In this document: positions 17,953 to 27,388 of the stretch, piece after piece
Position numbering within the stretch: position 1 is the stretch's first letter
Layout: each line of letters opens with the position of its first letter
Notes under the pieces: model-generated
Seen by the model: the letters and a program-made list of their open reading frames with translations, nothing else
What the model was told of the DNA's origin: nothing
Database searches by the model: none
NCBI RefSeq assembly: GCF_014196515.1
Contig: NZ_JACIDV010000015.1
Span: 1-64,000 of the forward strand
Source of the DNA: Rhizobium skierniewicense
GTDB taxonomy: Bacteria > Pseudomonadota > Alphaproteobacteria > Rhizobiales > Rhizobiaceae
Length of the DNA: 64,000 nt
Reading direction: 5' to 3'
Made by a program: the position numbers and the translations under genes

Positions 17953-17988
17953 TACCGATAAAATGAAAGCGCTTCCATTTTACCGGTA
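17953..17988. promoter_or_regulatory. 36-base palindromic operator upstream of tctC
   Basis: The half-site TACCGNTAAAATGNAAGC is repeated in inverted orientation with no spacer; only two of 18 positions differ between arms. The centre GAAAGCGCTTC has the central CG step typical of LacI-family operators. It lies 61-97 bases before the tctC start and between the divergent lacI-type gene and tctCBA. Confidence 0.7.
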
Positions 17989-18049
17989 GGAGGATGCCGG
18001 GAGTGGTCTAGCCGGGCCGGCCAGACGCCGGAAAAGTGGAGGAATTACA

Positions 18050-19030
18050 ATGAATCTCAAACGTTTGAAGACGTTCGCGGCCGCTATGGCCGTAATATGT
18101 GCATCCGGCCTCCAGCCGAGCCTTGCGCAGGACTATCCAACCAAAACCGTAACCGTTGTCGTTCCGTTCGCGGCTGGCGGCAATACGGACACTTTCGGCC
18201 GCCTCGTCGCGGAAGAACTCGACAAGCGGCTGGGACAGCGTTTCATTGTTGAAAACAAGCCGGGCGCTGGGGGGAACATTGGTCTTGGCGATCTTGCTCG
18301 TTCCAAGCCTGATGGCTACACCATCGGCATGGGCACGGTGAGCTCGAATGCCATCAACCAGACTCTTTACAAAAAACTGCCTTATGACAAGGAAAAGGGC
18401 TTCGCGCCAATTTCTCTGATCGCCAGCCTGCCGAACGTTCTGGTCGTCAACCCCGACAAGATCAAGGCCAACAGTGTCGAGGAACTGATTGCGTTCCTGA
18501 AAACGGAGCCGGGTAAGCACACATACGCATCCTCGGGCGTGGGCACATCGATCCACCTGGCGGGCGAGTTGCTAGCGACCAAGGCGGACATCAAGATCAC
18601 TCATGTGCCCTACAAGGGCAGCAGCCAGGCCATCCTCGATGTCGTCGCGGGACACGTTGATATGATGTTCGACAACATCCCCACGGCCGCCCAGCAGGTG
18701 AAGGCTGGCAAGGTGAAGGCGCTGGCCGTCACCAGCCTGGAAAGGGCCGCTCTCTTGCCCGACGTGCCAACCATGGCGAGCGTTATTCCCGGCTTCGACG
18801 CGACTTCGTGGCACGGCCTATTCGCGCCTCCCGGCACGCCACCGGAAATCGTCGAAAAGCTCAGCAAGGAAGTGCAGGCGATCATCGCCGAGCCGGCAAT
18901 GCAGGAAAAGCTCAAGGCGATGGGTGTGACGCCAGTTGGCAATACGTCTGCCGAATTCCAAGTTTTCATTGATCAGGAAACAGCAAAGTGGGCCGACGTA
19001 ATCAAGGCGGCCAGCGTGCCGCTGCAATAA
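18050..19030 (+). CDS. tctC: Tripartite tricarboxylate transporter substrate-binding protein
   Basis: A 326-residue Bug/TctC-family periplasmic binding protein. Signal peptide at 1-26 (cut after AQD region), then the family hallmark VVPFAAGGNTDTFGRL (about 40) and NKPGAGGNIG (about 72), and PYKGSSQAILDVVAGHVDMMFD (written here in part: PYKGSSQAILDVVAGH). It captures a carboxylic acid and hands it to TctBA, encoded next. RBS GTGGAGGAATTAC precedes the ATG. The neighbouring talarate/galactarate dehydratase and LacI regulator suggest an aldarate as ligand, an inference from context only. Confidence 0.93.
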   Translation: MNLKRLKTFAAAMAVICASGLQPSLAQDYPTKTVTVVVPFAAGGNTDTFGRLVAEELDKRLGQRFIVENKPGAGGNIGLGDLARSKPDGYTIGMGTVSSNAINQTLYKKLPYDKEKGFAPISLIASLPNVLVVNPDKIKANSVEELIAFLKTEPGKHTYASSGVGTSIHLAGELLATKADIKITHVPYKGSSQAILDVVAGHVDMMFDNIPTAAQQVKAGKVKALAVTSLERAALLPDVPTMASVIPGFDATSWHGLFAPPGTPPEIVEKLSKEVQAIIAEPAMQEKLKAMGVTPVGNTSAEFQVFIDQETAKWADVIKAASVPLQ

Positions 19031-19037
19031 CGTAATC

Positions 19038-19067
19038 TGCCGGCCGGGGACCAGTCGTCGGCCGGCA
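19038..19067 (+). other. Stem-loop between tctC and tctB
   Basis: TGCCGGCCG and CGGCCGGCA form a perfect nine-pair stem with a 12-base loop, seven bases after the tctC stop. There is no T-run, so it is more likely an mRNA-stabilising or partially attenuating structure that keeps tctC transcript levels above tctBA, as is common for binding-protein genes. Confidence 0.6.
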
Positions 19068-19093
19068 CCTCTTTCACACGCGAGTATCCTGCC

Positions 19094-19573
19094 ATGCTGA
19101 AAATTAGAAATGGCCGCGACTTCGTTGGCGGTGTGACAATGATCTGCATCGGACTGCTATTTTTATGGTTCGGTCGGGAACTGGAAGTCGGAGACTCCTT
19201 TCGGATGGGTCCGGGCTACTTCCCGGCGATGCTGAGCCTCATTCTGTTGGTGATCGGTGCGATGATCATCGTTCAGTCGCTTATGGTTGATGCTGAAGAC
19301 GACGAGCCGGAGGTATGGAACTGGAAGGCGTACAGCTTGGTAGTCGCCGCGCCGATAGGCTTCGGACTGCTGTTGTCCGGTCTCGGTCTCGCGCCTACCG
19401 TCGTGCTGCTGATAGCCGGGGTGGCGTCGGCGAGCCGTTATGCCAACTGGCGTCATTCGATCCTGCTCGGCCTCTTTCTGGCCGTCTGTTCCGTGCTGGT
19501 GTTCACGAAACTTCTGTCGCTTCCTGTTAGCGCCTTCGGCCCTTGGGTGCCCTTCATCGGCGACCTCACTTAA
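19094..19573 (+). CDS. tctB: Tripartite tricarboxylate transporter small membrane subunit
   Basis: A 159-residue TctB protein with four hydrophobic segments (about 13-30, 46-66, 80-110, 125-145) and the family start (GRDFVGGVTMICIGLLFLW). Position between tctC and tctA is the standard order. It pairs with TctA to form the inner-membrane part of a secondary, ion-driven uptake system. Confidence 0.9.
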   Translation: MLKIRNGRDFVGGVTMICIGLLFLWFGRELEVGDSFRMGPGYFPAMLSLILLVIGAMIIVQSLMVDAEDDEPEVWNWKAYSLVVAAPIGFGLLLSGLGLAPTVVLLIAGVASASRYANWRHSILLGLFLAVCSVLVFTKLLSLPVSAFGPWVPFIGDLT

Positions 19574-19606
19574 AGCTCGCCAACCAGCCGACGAAACCGG
19601 ATTGGA

Positions 19607-21112
19607 ATGCTTATGGATATCTTCTCTAACCTGTGGCTGGGTGCCTCGACAGCATTCATGCCGATGAACCTGTTCTACGGCTTTGTCGGTTGTCTTTTGG
19701 GCACCGCGATCGGCGTTCTGCCGGGTCTTGGGCCGACTGCGACCATCGCTATGCTTTTACCGATCACCTTCGGCCTGCCGCCGGAATCGGCACTGATCAT
19801 GCTGGCCGGCATCTTCTACGGGGCCCAGTACGGAGGCTCGACCACAGCCATTCTTATCAACCTGCCGGGTGAGAGCTCATCCGTCGTCACCGCGATCGAC
19901 GGTTACCAGATGGCGCGCAACGGCCGAGCGGGAGCAGCGCTTGCAACAGCGGCTCTCGGCTCTTTCTTCGCCGGAACCGTAGCAACCATCTTGCTCGCGG
20001 TCGCAGCCCCGCCACTTGCAGCGGTGGCACTTAATTTCGGGCCTGCGGAATATTTCTCGCTGATGGTCCTTGGCCTTGTGGCGTCGGTCGCGCTTGCCAG
20101 CGGATCGTTGCTAAAAGCGTTTGCGATGATTGTTTTCGGACTTGTGCTGGGGACGATTGGGACGGATGTCGAAAGTGGGACACCCCGTTATGTGTTCGAT
20201 ATCCCGGAACTCTACGATGGTTTAAACTTCGTCGCAGTCAGTATGGGCATATTCGGGATATGCGAAATCCTTCGCAATCTGGAAAACGAGCAGGAGCGTT
20301 CGGTCGGGGTCAAGAAGGTGACCGGCCTGATGCTGACGCAAGAGGATTTGAAGCGGATCATCGCGCCTGTTCTGCGCGGCACTGCCCTTGGCTCGTTCCT
20401 CGGCGTACTGCCGGGAGGCGGGGCAATGCTTGCCTCGTTCGCCTCCTATGCGATGGAAAAGCGGATATCCTCGAACCGGGCCGAATTCGGCAAGGGAGCT
20501 ATAGAGGGCGTTGCCGCACCGGAATCAGCGAACAATGCTGGAGCGCAGACCTCCTTCATTCCGATGCTGACACTTGGTATTCCTGGCAATCCAGTCATGG
20601 CACTGATGGTGGGGGCGATGATCATCCAGGGTATCACACCCGGACCAAACGTGATTTCCGACGAGCCTGAACTGTTCTGGGGCATGATCGTCTCGATGTG
20701 GTCGGGCAATCTGATGCTGGTTATCCTCAACCTCCCTCTTATTGGGCTTTGGGTGCGCATGCTGACAGTACCCTATCACTTGCTGTTTCCGGCGATCATC
20801 GCCTTCTGCTGTATCGGTGCCTACAGCATCAACAACAGCGTCTTCGACGTCTTCGTCATGGCAGGCTTCAGCATCGTTGGTTTCGCGCTCACCAAGATGC
20901 GCTTCGAGCCCGCGCCGCTTTTGCTTGGATTCATCCTCGGGCCTATGCTGGAAGAGAACCTGCGCCGCGCCATGCTGATTAGCCAGGGCGATCCGTCAAT
21001 CTTTTTGCGTAGCCCCCTCAGTCTGTCATTGCTGGTGTTCGCCGTCTTTGTGCTGGCCCTTGTGCTGGCGCCGAGTATCCGCCGCAAACGTGAGGAGGCT
21101 TTCACAGAATGA
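19607..21112 (+). CDS. tctA: Tripartite tricarboxylate transporter large membrane subunit
   Basis: A 501-residue protein of about 12 membrane segments. Family signatures are visible: GVLPGLGPTATIAMLLPITF (about 36), GAQYGGSTTAILINLPGESS (about 66) and LGIPGNPVMALMVGAM (about 322). It is the translocating subunit with TctB. The gene closes the operon. A second possible start codon (GTG/TTG) upstream is not needed because the ATG at 19607 or 19613 gives the family length. Confidence 0.93.
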   Translation: MLMDIFSNLWLGASTAFMPMNLFYGFVGCLLGTAIGVLPGLGPTATIAMLLPITFGLPPESALIMLAGIFYGAQYGGSTTAILINLPGESSSVVTAIDGYQMARNGRAGAALATAALGSFFAGTVATILLAVAAPPLAAVALNFGPAEYFSLMVLGLVASVALASGSLLKAFAMIVFGLVLGTIGTDVESGTPRYVFDIPELYDGLNFVAVSMGIFGICEILRNLENEQERSVGVKKVTGLMLTQEDLKRIIAPVLRGTALGSFLGVLPGGGAMLASFASYAMEKRISSNRAEFGKGAIEGVAAPESANNAGAQTSFIPMLTLGIPGNPVMALMVGAMIIQGITPGPNVISDEPELFWGMIVSMWSGNLMLVILNLPLIGLWVRMLTVPYHLLFPAIIAFCCIGAYSINNSVFDVFVMAGFSIVGFALTKMRFEPAPLLLGFILGPMLEENLRRAMLISQGDPSIFLRSPLSLSLLVFAVFVLALVLAPSIRRKREEAFTE

Positions 21113-21249
21113 CCGATTGTGGCGCTGTGAAGTTAAAACCGTGACACCATTGGCTTACACGGGGTGAATCAATTCGAAATTGGCGGTGCTGAAGCCAAAA
21201 ACCCGGCAGAATCTGCAACTCGGGCACTTCGGACATGTAAAGCACCACG
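21113..21249. other. Spacer after tctA, decayed sequence
   Basis: No gene. On the minus strand one frame reads VVLYMSEVPELQILPGFGF over part of it, which looks protein-like, but I do not recognise it and it is not open as a gene. Confidence 0.3.
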
Positions 21250-21650
21250 TTGGTGATCCAGCATGTGGTTTCCGTAGGGTGCCAGGGCCGCTAAGCTGGC
21301 AAGGCTTTCGCCTGCGTCCGGTTGCAGAGTTGCATGTAGACCAGCGCGCTCACCTTCGGGTCACCCCCGCAACGGAGGCGACGACACCGCCATAGGAATG
21401 GCCGACCAGCACAACACGCCCTGCCTGTCGGGAGATGACAAGACGTGCCGCCGCAATGTCGGCCTCCAGGCTCGACAGGGGTAATTGCGCCACGGCGACA
21501 TCGAACCCCTTCGCTTTCAGGATGTCATGGACGGTCCGCCAGGAAGAGCCGTCCATGGGCGCGCCGTGCACAGCACAATGCTGATGACTTTGGTCGAAAC
21601 TGTAGCCGGGGTCATAGGCACCGCCGTGGCTGCTGCGCACGTCTTGGCTT
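21250..21650 (-). pseudogene. Broken alpha/beta hydrolase
   Basis: The minus strand gives the N-terminal half of an esterase-type alpha/beta hydrolase: VHGAPMDGSSWR, LPLSSLEADIAAARLVI and the nucleophile elbow VVLVGHSYGGVV. The frame then ends at VTRR, while the next residues of the family continue in other frames (DPKVSALVYM, then LQPDAGESLASLA). At least two frameshifts within about 60 bases and loss of the C-terminal half make it non-functional. Confidence 0.75.
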
Positions 21651-21765
21651 TTCCGTCGAAACTTTCTCCACTGAGGAGGCCTTTCTGCTTCAAGCACCTC
21701 GGAGATATTGTATGTGTGTGTTCCATATCAAAGGCGGACCCGCATCACCGGGTCCGCTCTCGGTT

Positions 21766-22518
21766 TTATCGATTCAGCGTGCGCCCGCCATCGACCACGA
21801 TTTCTGTTCCGATCGTCCATGCGGATTCATCGGATGCCAGATAGACGACAGCTTTGGCGACCTCGGACGCGGTACCGAAGCGTCCAGCAGGGATCGTAGC
21901 GGCGATCTCGGTGTTTACCTGTTCTCTGTAGGCGTCTGGAATGCCAAGCTTATCGTAGAGCGGCGTTTCCACTGGGCCGGGGCTGACTGCATTGATGCGG
22001 ATGCCACGCGGCAGGAGTTCGGACGAGAGCGTCTTCGACAGGTTGAGGAAGGCCGCTTTGGTTGCGCCGTAAACGGAGGAGTTGACGGCGCCGATATGCG
22101 CGTTGACCGAGGTATTGAGTACCACCGAGGCGGGTTGGGCGAAGACTGGCAGCAAAGCCTGAATCAGAAAGTAGGGGCCACGAACGTTGATAGCGAACGA
22201 CTGATTGAAGGCTTCCTCGGTCCAGGATTCGATTGGCTGCCAGACCGAGACGCCGGCATTGAGGAAGGCGACGTCCAACTGTCCATAATGTTCCTTTACC
22301 GCAAGCGCGAGTTCGCGTTGCGCCTCGACACTTGCGCTGTCGGCCCTCAGGACAAGAACCTCTGAGCCGAGTGCTGACTTTGCTTTTTCGATGGATTCCG
22401 GGTTGTTGCCGGTCACGATGACGCGGGCGCCTTCGTTGAGAAACTGCTTTGCGGTTTTGAGGCCAATGCCTGAAGTGCCGCCGGTGATCAAGGTACGCTT
22501 TCCATTAAGACGTGTCAT
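21766..22518 (-). CDS. Short-chain dehydrogenase/reductase
   Basis: A 250-residue classical SDR. It shows the NAD(P)-binding TLITGGTSGIGLKTA (about 9), NAGVS (about 85), the catalytic Ser in NTSVNAH and the YxxxK in YGATKAAF (about 150), and the C-terminal GTEIVVDGG. The ATG at 22518 (MTRLNGKR) gives the normal length; a longer frame to 22602 adds a basic tail without family support. It follows the AraC gene on the same strand, separated by a hairpin, so regulation by that protein is plausible. The substrate is unknown. Confidence 0.9.
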   Translation of the reverse strand: MTRLNGKRTLITGGTSGIGLKTAKQFLNEGARVIVTGNNPESIEKAKSALGSEVLVLRADSASVEAQRELALAVKEHYGQLDVAFLNAGVSVWQPIESWTEEAFNQSFAINVRGPYFLIQALLPVFAQPASVVLNTSVNAHIGAVNSSVYGATKAAFLNLSKTLSSELLPRGIRINAVSPGPVETPLYDKLGIPDAYREQVNTEIAATIPAGRFGTASEVAKAVVYLASDESAWTIGTEIVVDGGRTLNR

Positions 22519-22612
22519 AAAAGATGCCCGTTTTTGAGATTCCAATCTCGACCTACGGCGGCATATTTTCTCAGTCGCCTTCCGTGTCGATGACTGTCTC
22601 AATAGACGGGAT

Positions 22613-22630
22613 GCGGGGCTTTAGCCCCGC
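22613..22630 (-). terminator. Hairpin between AraC gene and SDR gene
   Basis: GCGGGGC-TTTA-GCCCCGC, a strong GC stem in the gap between the two minus-strand genes. No T-run follows on either strand, so terminator activity is uncertain. Confidence 0.35.
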
Positions 22631-22744
22631 CCAATAAGCTCAAAGTATTGCCCAATTATCTCAGCATTCCGTCAAGCTGAACTCTTGGGACTATCAGCAG
22701 CCCGCTCCTGCTTCAGCGAAGCTTCCCGTAATCTGCAACGAGAA

Positions 22745-23638
22745 CTAAGCTGGGCTGCTCATCGAATGCCGAAGCTGACGCATGTCGCGAACGGGGGGCG
22801 CACCGAATTGTCTCAGATACTCTCGGCTGAACTGAGAGGCACTCTCATAACCAACTGCGAAGGCCACGTCAGATGCGCTGTGATCGCCCGCGAGCAATAG
22901 CTGGCGTGCCTGTTGCAGCCGGAGCTGCTTCTGGTACTGGACCGGGCTGAGGCTCGTCAGTGCCACGAAATGCCTGTGCAGGCTGGCGCGGCTCATACCG
23001 CTGACCTCACACAACGCCTCAATTCGTAACCGCTTGTTCTGATGGTCGCGGATCCATTCCACGGCACGGCGAATCCGACCAAGCGCGCCTTCAGGCTGCG
23101 CGATATGGCGAAGGAGTCGTCCCTGCGGTCCCTGGAGGAGACGATAGAGCAATTCGCGCTCCGCCATTGATGCCAGGACAGGTATGTCGCTCGGGGTATC
23201 GAGCAAAGAAAGCAGGCGCAGCAGCGTGTCGCGGAGTGGTGGTGTCATCGAATTGATGGCGATCCCGATGCCCGGCGCTTCGGCATCGCGGATCGGCGGC
23301 ATGTCGGCAGCTATTTGTGACAAGAGCGCCGGGTCCAGGACCAGTGACGCCGAGATATAGGGACGCCCGTCATCGGCGTTGTGGATCTGGCCGCTTAAAG
23401 GAAGATCCAGGGCGCTGACGAGGTATTGCGCCGAGTCGTAGCGCAGCAAGTTGTCCTGGATCGCCACATCCTTCGATCCCTGCAGGATGAAGCAGATCAT
23501 GGATCGGTAGAGACATGGCGATGTGCCGGAGGTCACTTGTCCGACCCCGATCTCCAGGCGTGGGATCAAAGTGGTCGTTATACCAGGTCGCGCATGCCGC
23601 AGGGCAATATCGATGTGAGGTTGAAGATGCTCGGTCAT
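22745..23638 (-). CDS. AraC-family transcriptional regulator
   Basis: A 297-residue protein with an AraC_N-type cupin-like sensor domain (about 15-165; FILQGSKDVAIQD, YLVSALDLP) and a C-terminal double helix-turn-helix (about 185-290; LCEVSGMSRASLHRHF and DVAFAVGYESASQFSREY). Members often control a neighbouring SDR or oxidoreductase, and an SDR gene lies 226 bases downstream on the same strand. The ligand is not predictable. Confidence 0.92.
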   Translation of the reverse strand: MTEHLQPHIDIALRHARPGITTTLIPRLEIGVGQVTSGTSPCLYRSMICFILQGSKDVAIQDNLLRYDSAQYLVSALDLPLSGQIHNADDGRPYISASLVLDPALLSQIAADMPPIRDAEAPGIGIAINSMTPPLRDTLLRLLSLLDTPSDIPVLASMAERELLYRLLQGPQGRLLRHIAQPEGALGRIRRAVEWIRDHQNKRLRIEALCEVSGMSRASLHRHFVALTSLSPVQYQKQLRLQQARQLLLAGDHSASDVAFAVGYESASQFSREYLRQFGAPPVRDMRQLRHSMSSPA

Positions 23639-23640
23639 GA

Positions 23641-24117
<477 letters not shown>

Positions 24118-24239
24118 TGGGTCGTCGCTGGACATCACCTTTACGGGCGTTGGCAGAATTTTACCGGCCGATACGTCGATCACCTGAGATATCCCTTTCA
24201 GTGAAGACGGCAGACTCTCAAGGCCTGCCGTCAGATGCA

Positions 24240-26435
24240 TTACGCCACATCGGGAAGGCCATCGAGCAGCTTCTCGAGCGTGATAGGATAATGGCGAACC
24301 CTAACACCGCTTGCGTTATGGATAGCATTGGCTATCGCTGCCGAGACACCGCACAAGCCGAGTTCGCCGATACCCTTTGCCTTCATCGGCGAGGACATCG
24401 GATCGGTCTCGTCCATGAAGATTACCTCCTGGTGAGGCACATCGGCGTGAACAGCGACTTCATAACCGGCTAGATCATGGTTGACGAAGAAGCCGCGGCG
24501 CGTATCGACAGCAAGCTCTTCCGACAGTGCACCGCCCACGCCCATGGTCATCGCACCGATGACCTGGCTGCGCGCCGTGACCGGGTTGAGGATACGGCCC
24601 GCAGCACAGACCGCCAGCATCCGGCGGATCCTGGTCTCGCCCGTTGCGACATCCACGCCGACTTCGACGAAATGCGCGCCGAATGTGGATTGCTGATGCG
24701 TTTCTGTCAGGTTACCCCACTGCATCGTGTCCTCGGCCAAAAGGCCTTCGGGACCTGCGGCCTCGGCAAGCGATACGGAGCGGTTGCCGGACAGAACCTG
24801 ACCGTTCTCGAAGACCACGTCCTCGGAATTGAAGCCAAGCTTCTGCGCGATGGCGTCGCGCAGCTTCACACAGGCGGCGTAGACCCCGGACGTCGAAGAA
24901 TTGGCGCCAAACTGTCCACCAGAACCAGCCGAGACCGGAAAGCGGGAATCGCCCAGTTGCACACCCACCTTGTCGATGGTGACGCCCATCATTTCCGCCG
25001 CCGTCTGCGCAATGATGGTGTAACTGCCTGTTCCAATATCTGTCATGTCGGTCTCGACCGTGACGATGCCCTGATCGTCAAGCCGGACCCGTGCACCGGA
25101 TGGCAGTACCATATTGTTGCGGAAGGCAGCGGCGACACCCATGCCAATCAGCCAGTTGCCTTCGCGCCGCGATCCGGGCGCGCCGCGTTTGCCCCAACCG
25201 AAGCGCTCGGCGCCAAGCTTCAGACAACCGACAAGGTCACGATGGGAAAAGGGCCGCTCGGGGTTTTCGGGATCGACCTGCGTATCATTGATGATCCTGA
25301 ACGCGATCGGATCGATGCCGAGCTTTTCCGCCATCTCATCCATTGCGACTTCGAGAGCCATGAGACCCGGCGCTTCGCCCGGTGCCCGCATGGCATTGCC
25401 TTCGGGCAGATCGAGCGTTGCCAACCGCATCGCGGTCATGCGGTTTTCGCCGGCATAAAGCAGCCGGGTTTGCAGCACAGCCGCCTCCAACTGCCCGCCC
25501 GCCTGGTCACCCGACCAGCTTTCGTGCCCGATGGCAGTAATTCTGCCATCGCTCTGTGCACCAATGCGCACGCGCTGGATTGTCGCTGGCCGATGGGTCG
25601 TATTGTTGATGACAAACGGTCGCGGTAGAGCGACTTTAACAGGCCGTTTGGCAGCCTTTGCACCAAAGGCGGCAAGAACAGCATCAGCGCGCAGGAACAG
25701 CTTGCCGCCGAAACCGCCACCGATGAACGGCGACATCAGATGGATTTTTTCCTTGTTGATATCGAGCGTTGTCGCAAGGTCGGAGCGCAACCAGTCGATC
25801 ATCTGGCTCGATGTCCAAAGGGACAGATCGTCACCATCCCAGGCAGCGATGGATGCGTGCGGCTCCATCATGGCGTGGGACTGGTCGGGCGTGGTGTAGG
25901 TTTCTTCGCAGGTAACGGGGGCCGCCTTGAAGGCGGCGTCGAAGTCGCCGGCACTGGAATCGGGATCGCCCGTTTCGGGTTTGGTCGCCGTATCCATGGC
26001 CTTGCCCAGCGCAAAGCTCCCCTGCTCCTCGCTATAATCAACCTGGACAAGAGCCGCTGCGGCGCGCGCCTGCTCGAACGTCTCGGCGACGACGACTGCT
26101 ATCGCCTGATGATAATGCTGAATCTGACGCCCGCCGAAGAGCCTGACCGTGTTGAACTTACCCTTAGCTCGCTCCCCGACATCGAGGGCAGTGACCACGG
26201 CCAGAACGCCCGGCGCCTTTCTGGCCATGCTCGTATCGATGGACTTGATAGACCCCTTCGCTATCGCCGAACCGACAGGGTAGCCGTAGGCATAGCGCGT
26301 TTTGGGATCATGCCACTCGTAGGCGTACATTGCTTGGCCGGTCGTCTTGAGCTGGCCGTCGATGCGAAGAATTGGCTGGCCGACAACCTTCAACCGGTCG
26401 ATTGGATTGGTGCCTGCTGGTTTATCGAACTGCAT
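24240..26435 (-). CDS. paoC: Aldehyde oxidoreductase, molybdenum-binding subunit
   Basis: A 731-residue large subunit of the xanthine dehydrogenase family, PaoC/YagR-like. It has the N-terminal aldehyde-oxidase a/b hammerhead region (GQAMYAYEW) and molybdopterin-binding segments (PFIGGGFGGK, RAPGEAPGLMALE, GSGGQFGANSSTSG), and the catalytic Glu lies in KGIGELGLCG near the C-terminus. It oxidises aldehydes to acids in the periplasm. It is the last gene of the three-gene operon. No PaoD/XdhC-type cofactor-insertion gene is adjacent, unlike E. coli paoABCD. Confidence 0.9.
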   Translation of the reverse strand: MQFDKPAGTNPIDRLKVVGQPILRIDGQLKTTGQAMYAYEWHDPKTRYAYGYPVGSAIAKGSIKSIDTSMARKAPGVLAVVTALDVGERAKGKFNTVRLFGGRQIQHYHQAIAVVVAETFEQARAAAALVQVDYSEEQGSFALGKAMDTATKPETGDPDSSAGDFDAAFKAAPVTCEETYTTPDQSHAMMEPHASIAAWDGDDLSLWTSSQMIDWLRSDLATTLDINKEKIHLMSPFIGGGFGGKLFLRADAVLAAFGAKAAKRPVKVALPRPFVINNTTHRPATIQRVRIGAQSDGRITAIGHESWSGDQAGGQLEAAVLQTRLLYAGENRMTAMRLATLDLPEGNAMRAPGEAPGLMALEVAMDEMAEKLGIDPIAFRIINDTQVDPENPERPFSHRDLVGCLKLGAERFGWGKRGAPGSRREGNWLIGMGVAAAFRNNMVLPSGARVRLDDQGIVTVETDMTDIGTGSYTIIAQTAAEMMGVTIDKVGVQLGDSRFPVSAGSGGQFGANSSTSGVYAACVKLRDAIAQKLGFNSEDVVFENGQVLSGNRSVSLAEAAGPEGLLAEDTMQWGNLTETHQQSTFGAHFVEVGVDVATGETRIRRMLAVCAAGRILNPVTARSQVIGAMTMGVGGALSEELAVDTRRGFFVNHDLAGYEVAVHADVPHQEVIFMDETDPMSSPMKAKGIGELGLCGVSAAIANAIHNASGVRVRHYPITLEKLLDGLPDVA

Positions 26436-26437
26436 GG

Positions 26438-27388
26438 TTAGCTCCTTGCTTGGGCTATGACCGCACTCAGGGCGCGTTCGACCAGTTTGACCTTGAAGCG
26501 ATTATGTTCGGTCGGCTTTGCATCCGCAAACAGCACAGCCGATGTTGGCGCAGCTCCCCTTTGCAGCTCAGCATCTGCTTCGTCGATGCGCCATGGCTTG
26601 TGGGCAACGCCCCCAACCGCGACGCGCCCGGTACCGTCTGGCTGGATAACGGCGCCTACCGAAACGATGGCAAAGGCGTAGGATGCCCGATCGCGGACCT
26701 TGCGGTAGATATGCTGTCCACCCAGCGGCTTGGGAAGGACGACAGCGGTGACAAATTCGCCACGCTCCAGACTGGTCTCGATATGTGGCGTTTCGCCTGG
26801 CAGGCGGTGAAGTTCAGCGATAGGTATGACGTTTCGTCTGCCATCCGGCTTGACGGTTTCCACGACGGCATCGAGAACCCGCATGGCGATTGCCATGTCG
26901 CTTGGATGGGTCGCGATGCAGGCATCACTGGTGCCAACGACCGCATGGAGGCGGCTGAAACCGCCGATGGCTGAACAGCCACTGCCGGGCTGGCGCTTGT
27001 TGCATGGCTGGTTGGTATCGTAAAAATACGGACAGCGCGTCCGTTGCAGCAGGTTGCCGGCAGTGGTTGCCTTGTTGCGCAACTGTCCCGATGCCCCGGC
27101 CAGAAGAGCACGCGACAGAACCCCATAGTCGCGACGGACTGTTTCGTGAGCCGCCAGTTCTGTGTTGCGCACCAGCGCTCCGATGCGCAGGCCGCCCTCT
27201 GGGGTCGATTCGATCTTGTCCAGACCGAGGTTGTTCACGTCGATAAGATGCGTGGGGACCTCGATTTCAAGCTTCATCAGGTCGAGCAGGTTCGTACCAC
27301 CAGCAATGAACCGGGCCTGTGGATTAGAAGCTGCGGCCTTGACGGCGATGTCGACGGATGCGGCGCGCTCGTATGTAAAGGCCTTCAT
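26438..27388 (-). CDS. paoB: Aldehyde oxidoreductase, FAD and 4Fe-4S subunit
   Basis: A 316-residue FAD-binding medium subunit. The flavin motif [13 protein letters not shown] is at about 28. The cysteines Cys119, Cys129, Cys138 and Cys157 fall in an insertion ([13 protein letters not shown]...GSGCS) that in E. coli PaoB binds an extra 4Fe-4S cluster, a feature separating this group from ordinary xanthine dehydrogenases. It passes electrons from the molybdenum centre to its acceptor. It overlaps the 2Fe-2S subunit gene by four bases and lies two bases before paoC. Confidence 0.9.
   Translation of the reverse strand: MKAFTYERAASVDIAVKAAASNPQARFIAGGTNLLDLMKLEIEVPTHLIDVNNLGLDKIESTPEGGLRIGALVRNTELAAHETVRRDYGVLSRALLAGASGQLRNKATTAGNLLQRTRCPYFYDTNQPCNKRQPGSGCSAIGGFSRLHAVVGTSDACIATHPSDMAIAMRVLDAVVETVKPDGRRNVIPIAELHRLPGETPHIETSLERGEFVTAVVLPKPLGGQHIYRKVRDRASYAFAIVSVGAVIQPDGTGRVAVGGVAHKPWRIDEADAELQRGAAPTSAVLFADAKPTEHNRFKVKLVERALSAVIAQARS

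Noticed and set aside
24477..25628. 383-codon plus-strand frame opposite paoC
   Set aside because: It is the mirror of a highly conserved molybdenum-subunit gene in GC-rich DNA and has no recognisable domain.
25740..26441. 233-codon plus-strand frame opposite the start of paoC
   Set aside because: Shadow of the conserved minus-strand gene; composition is not protein-like.
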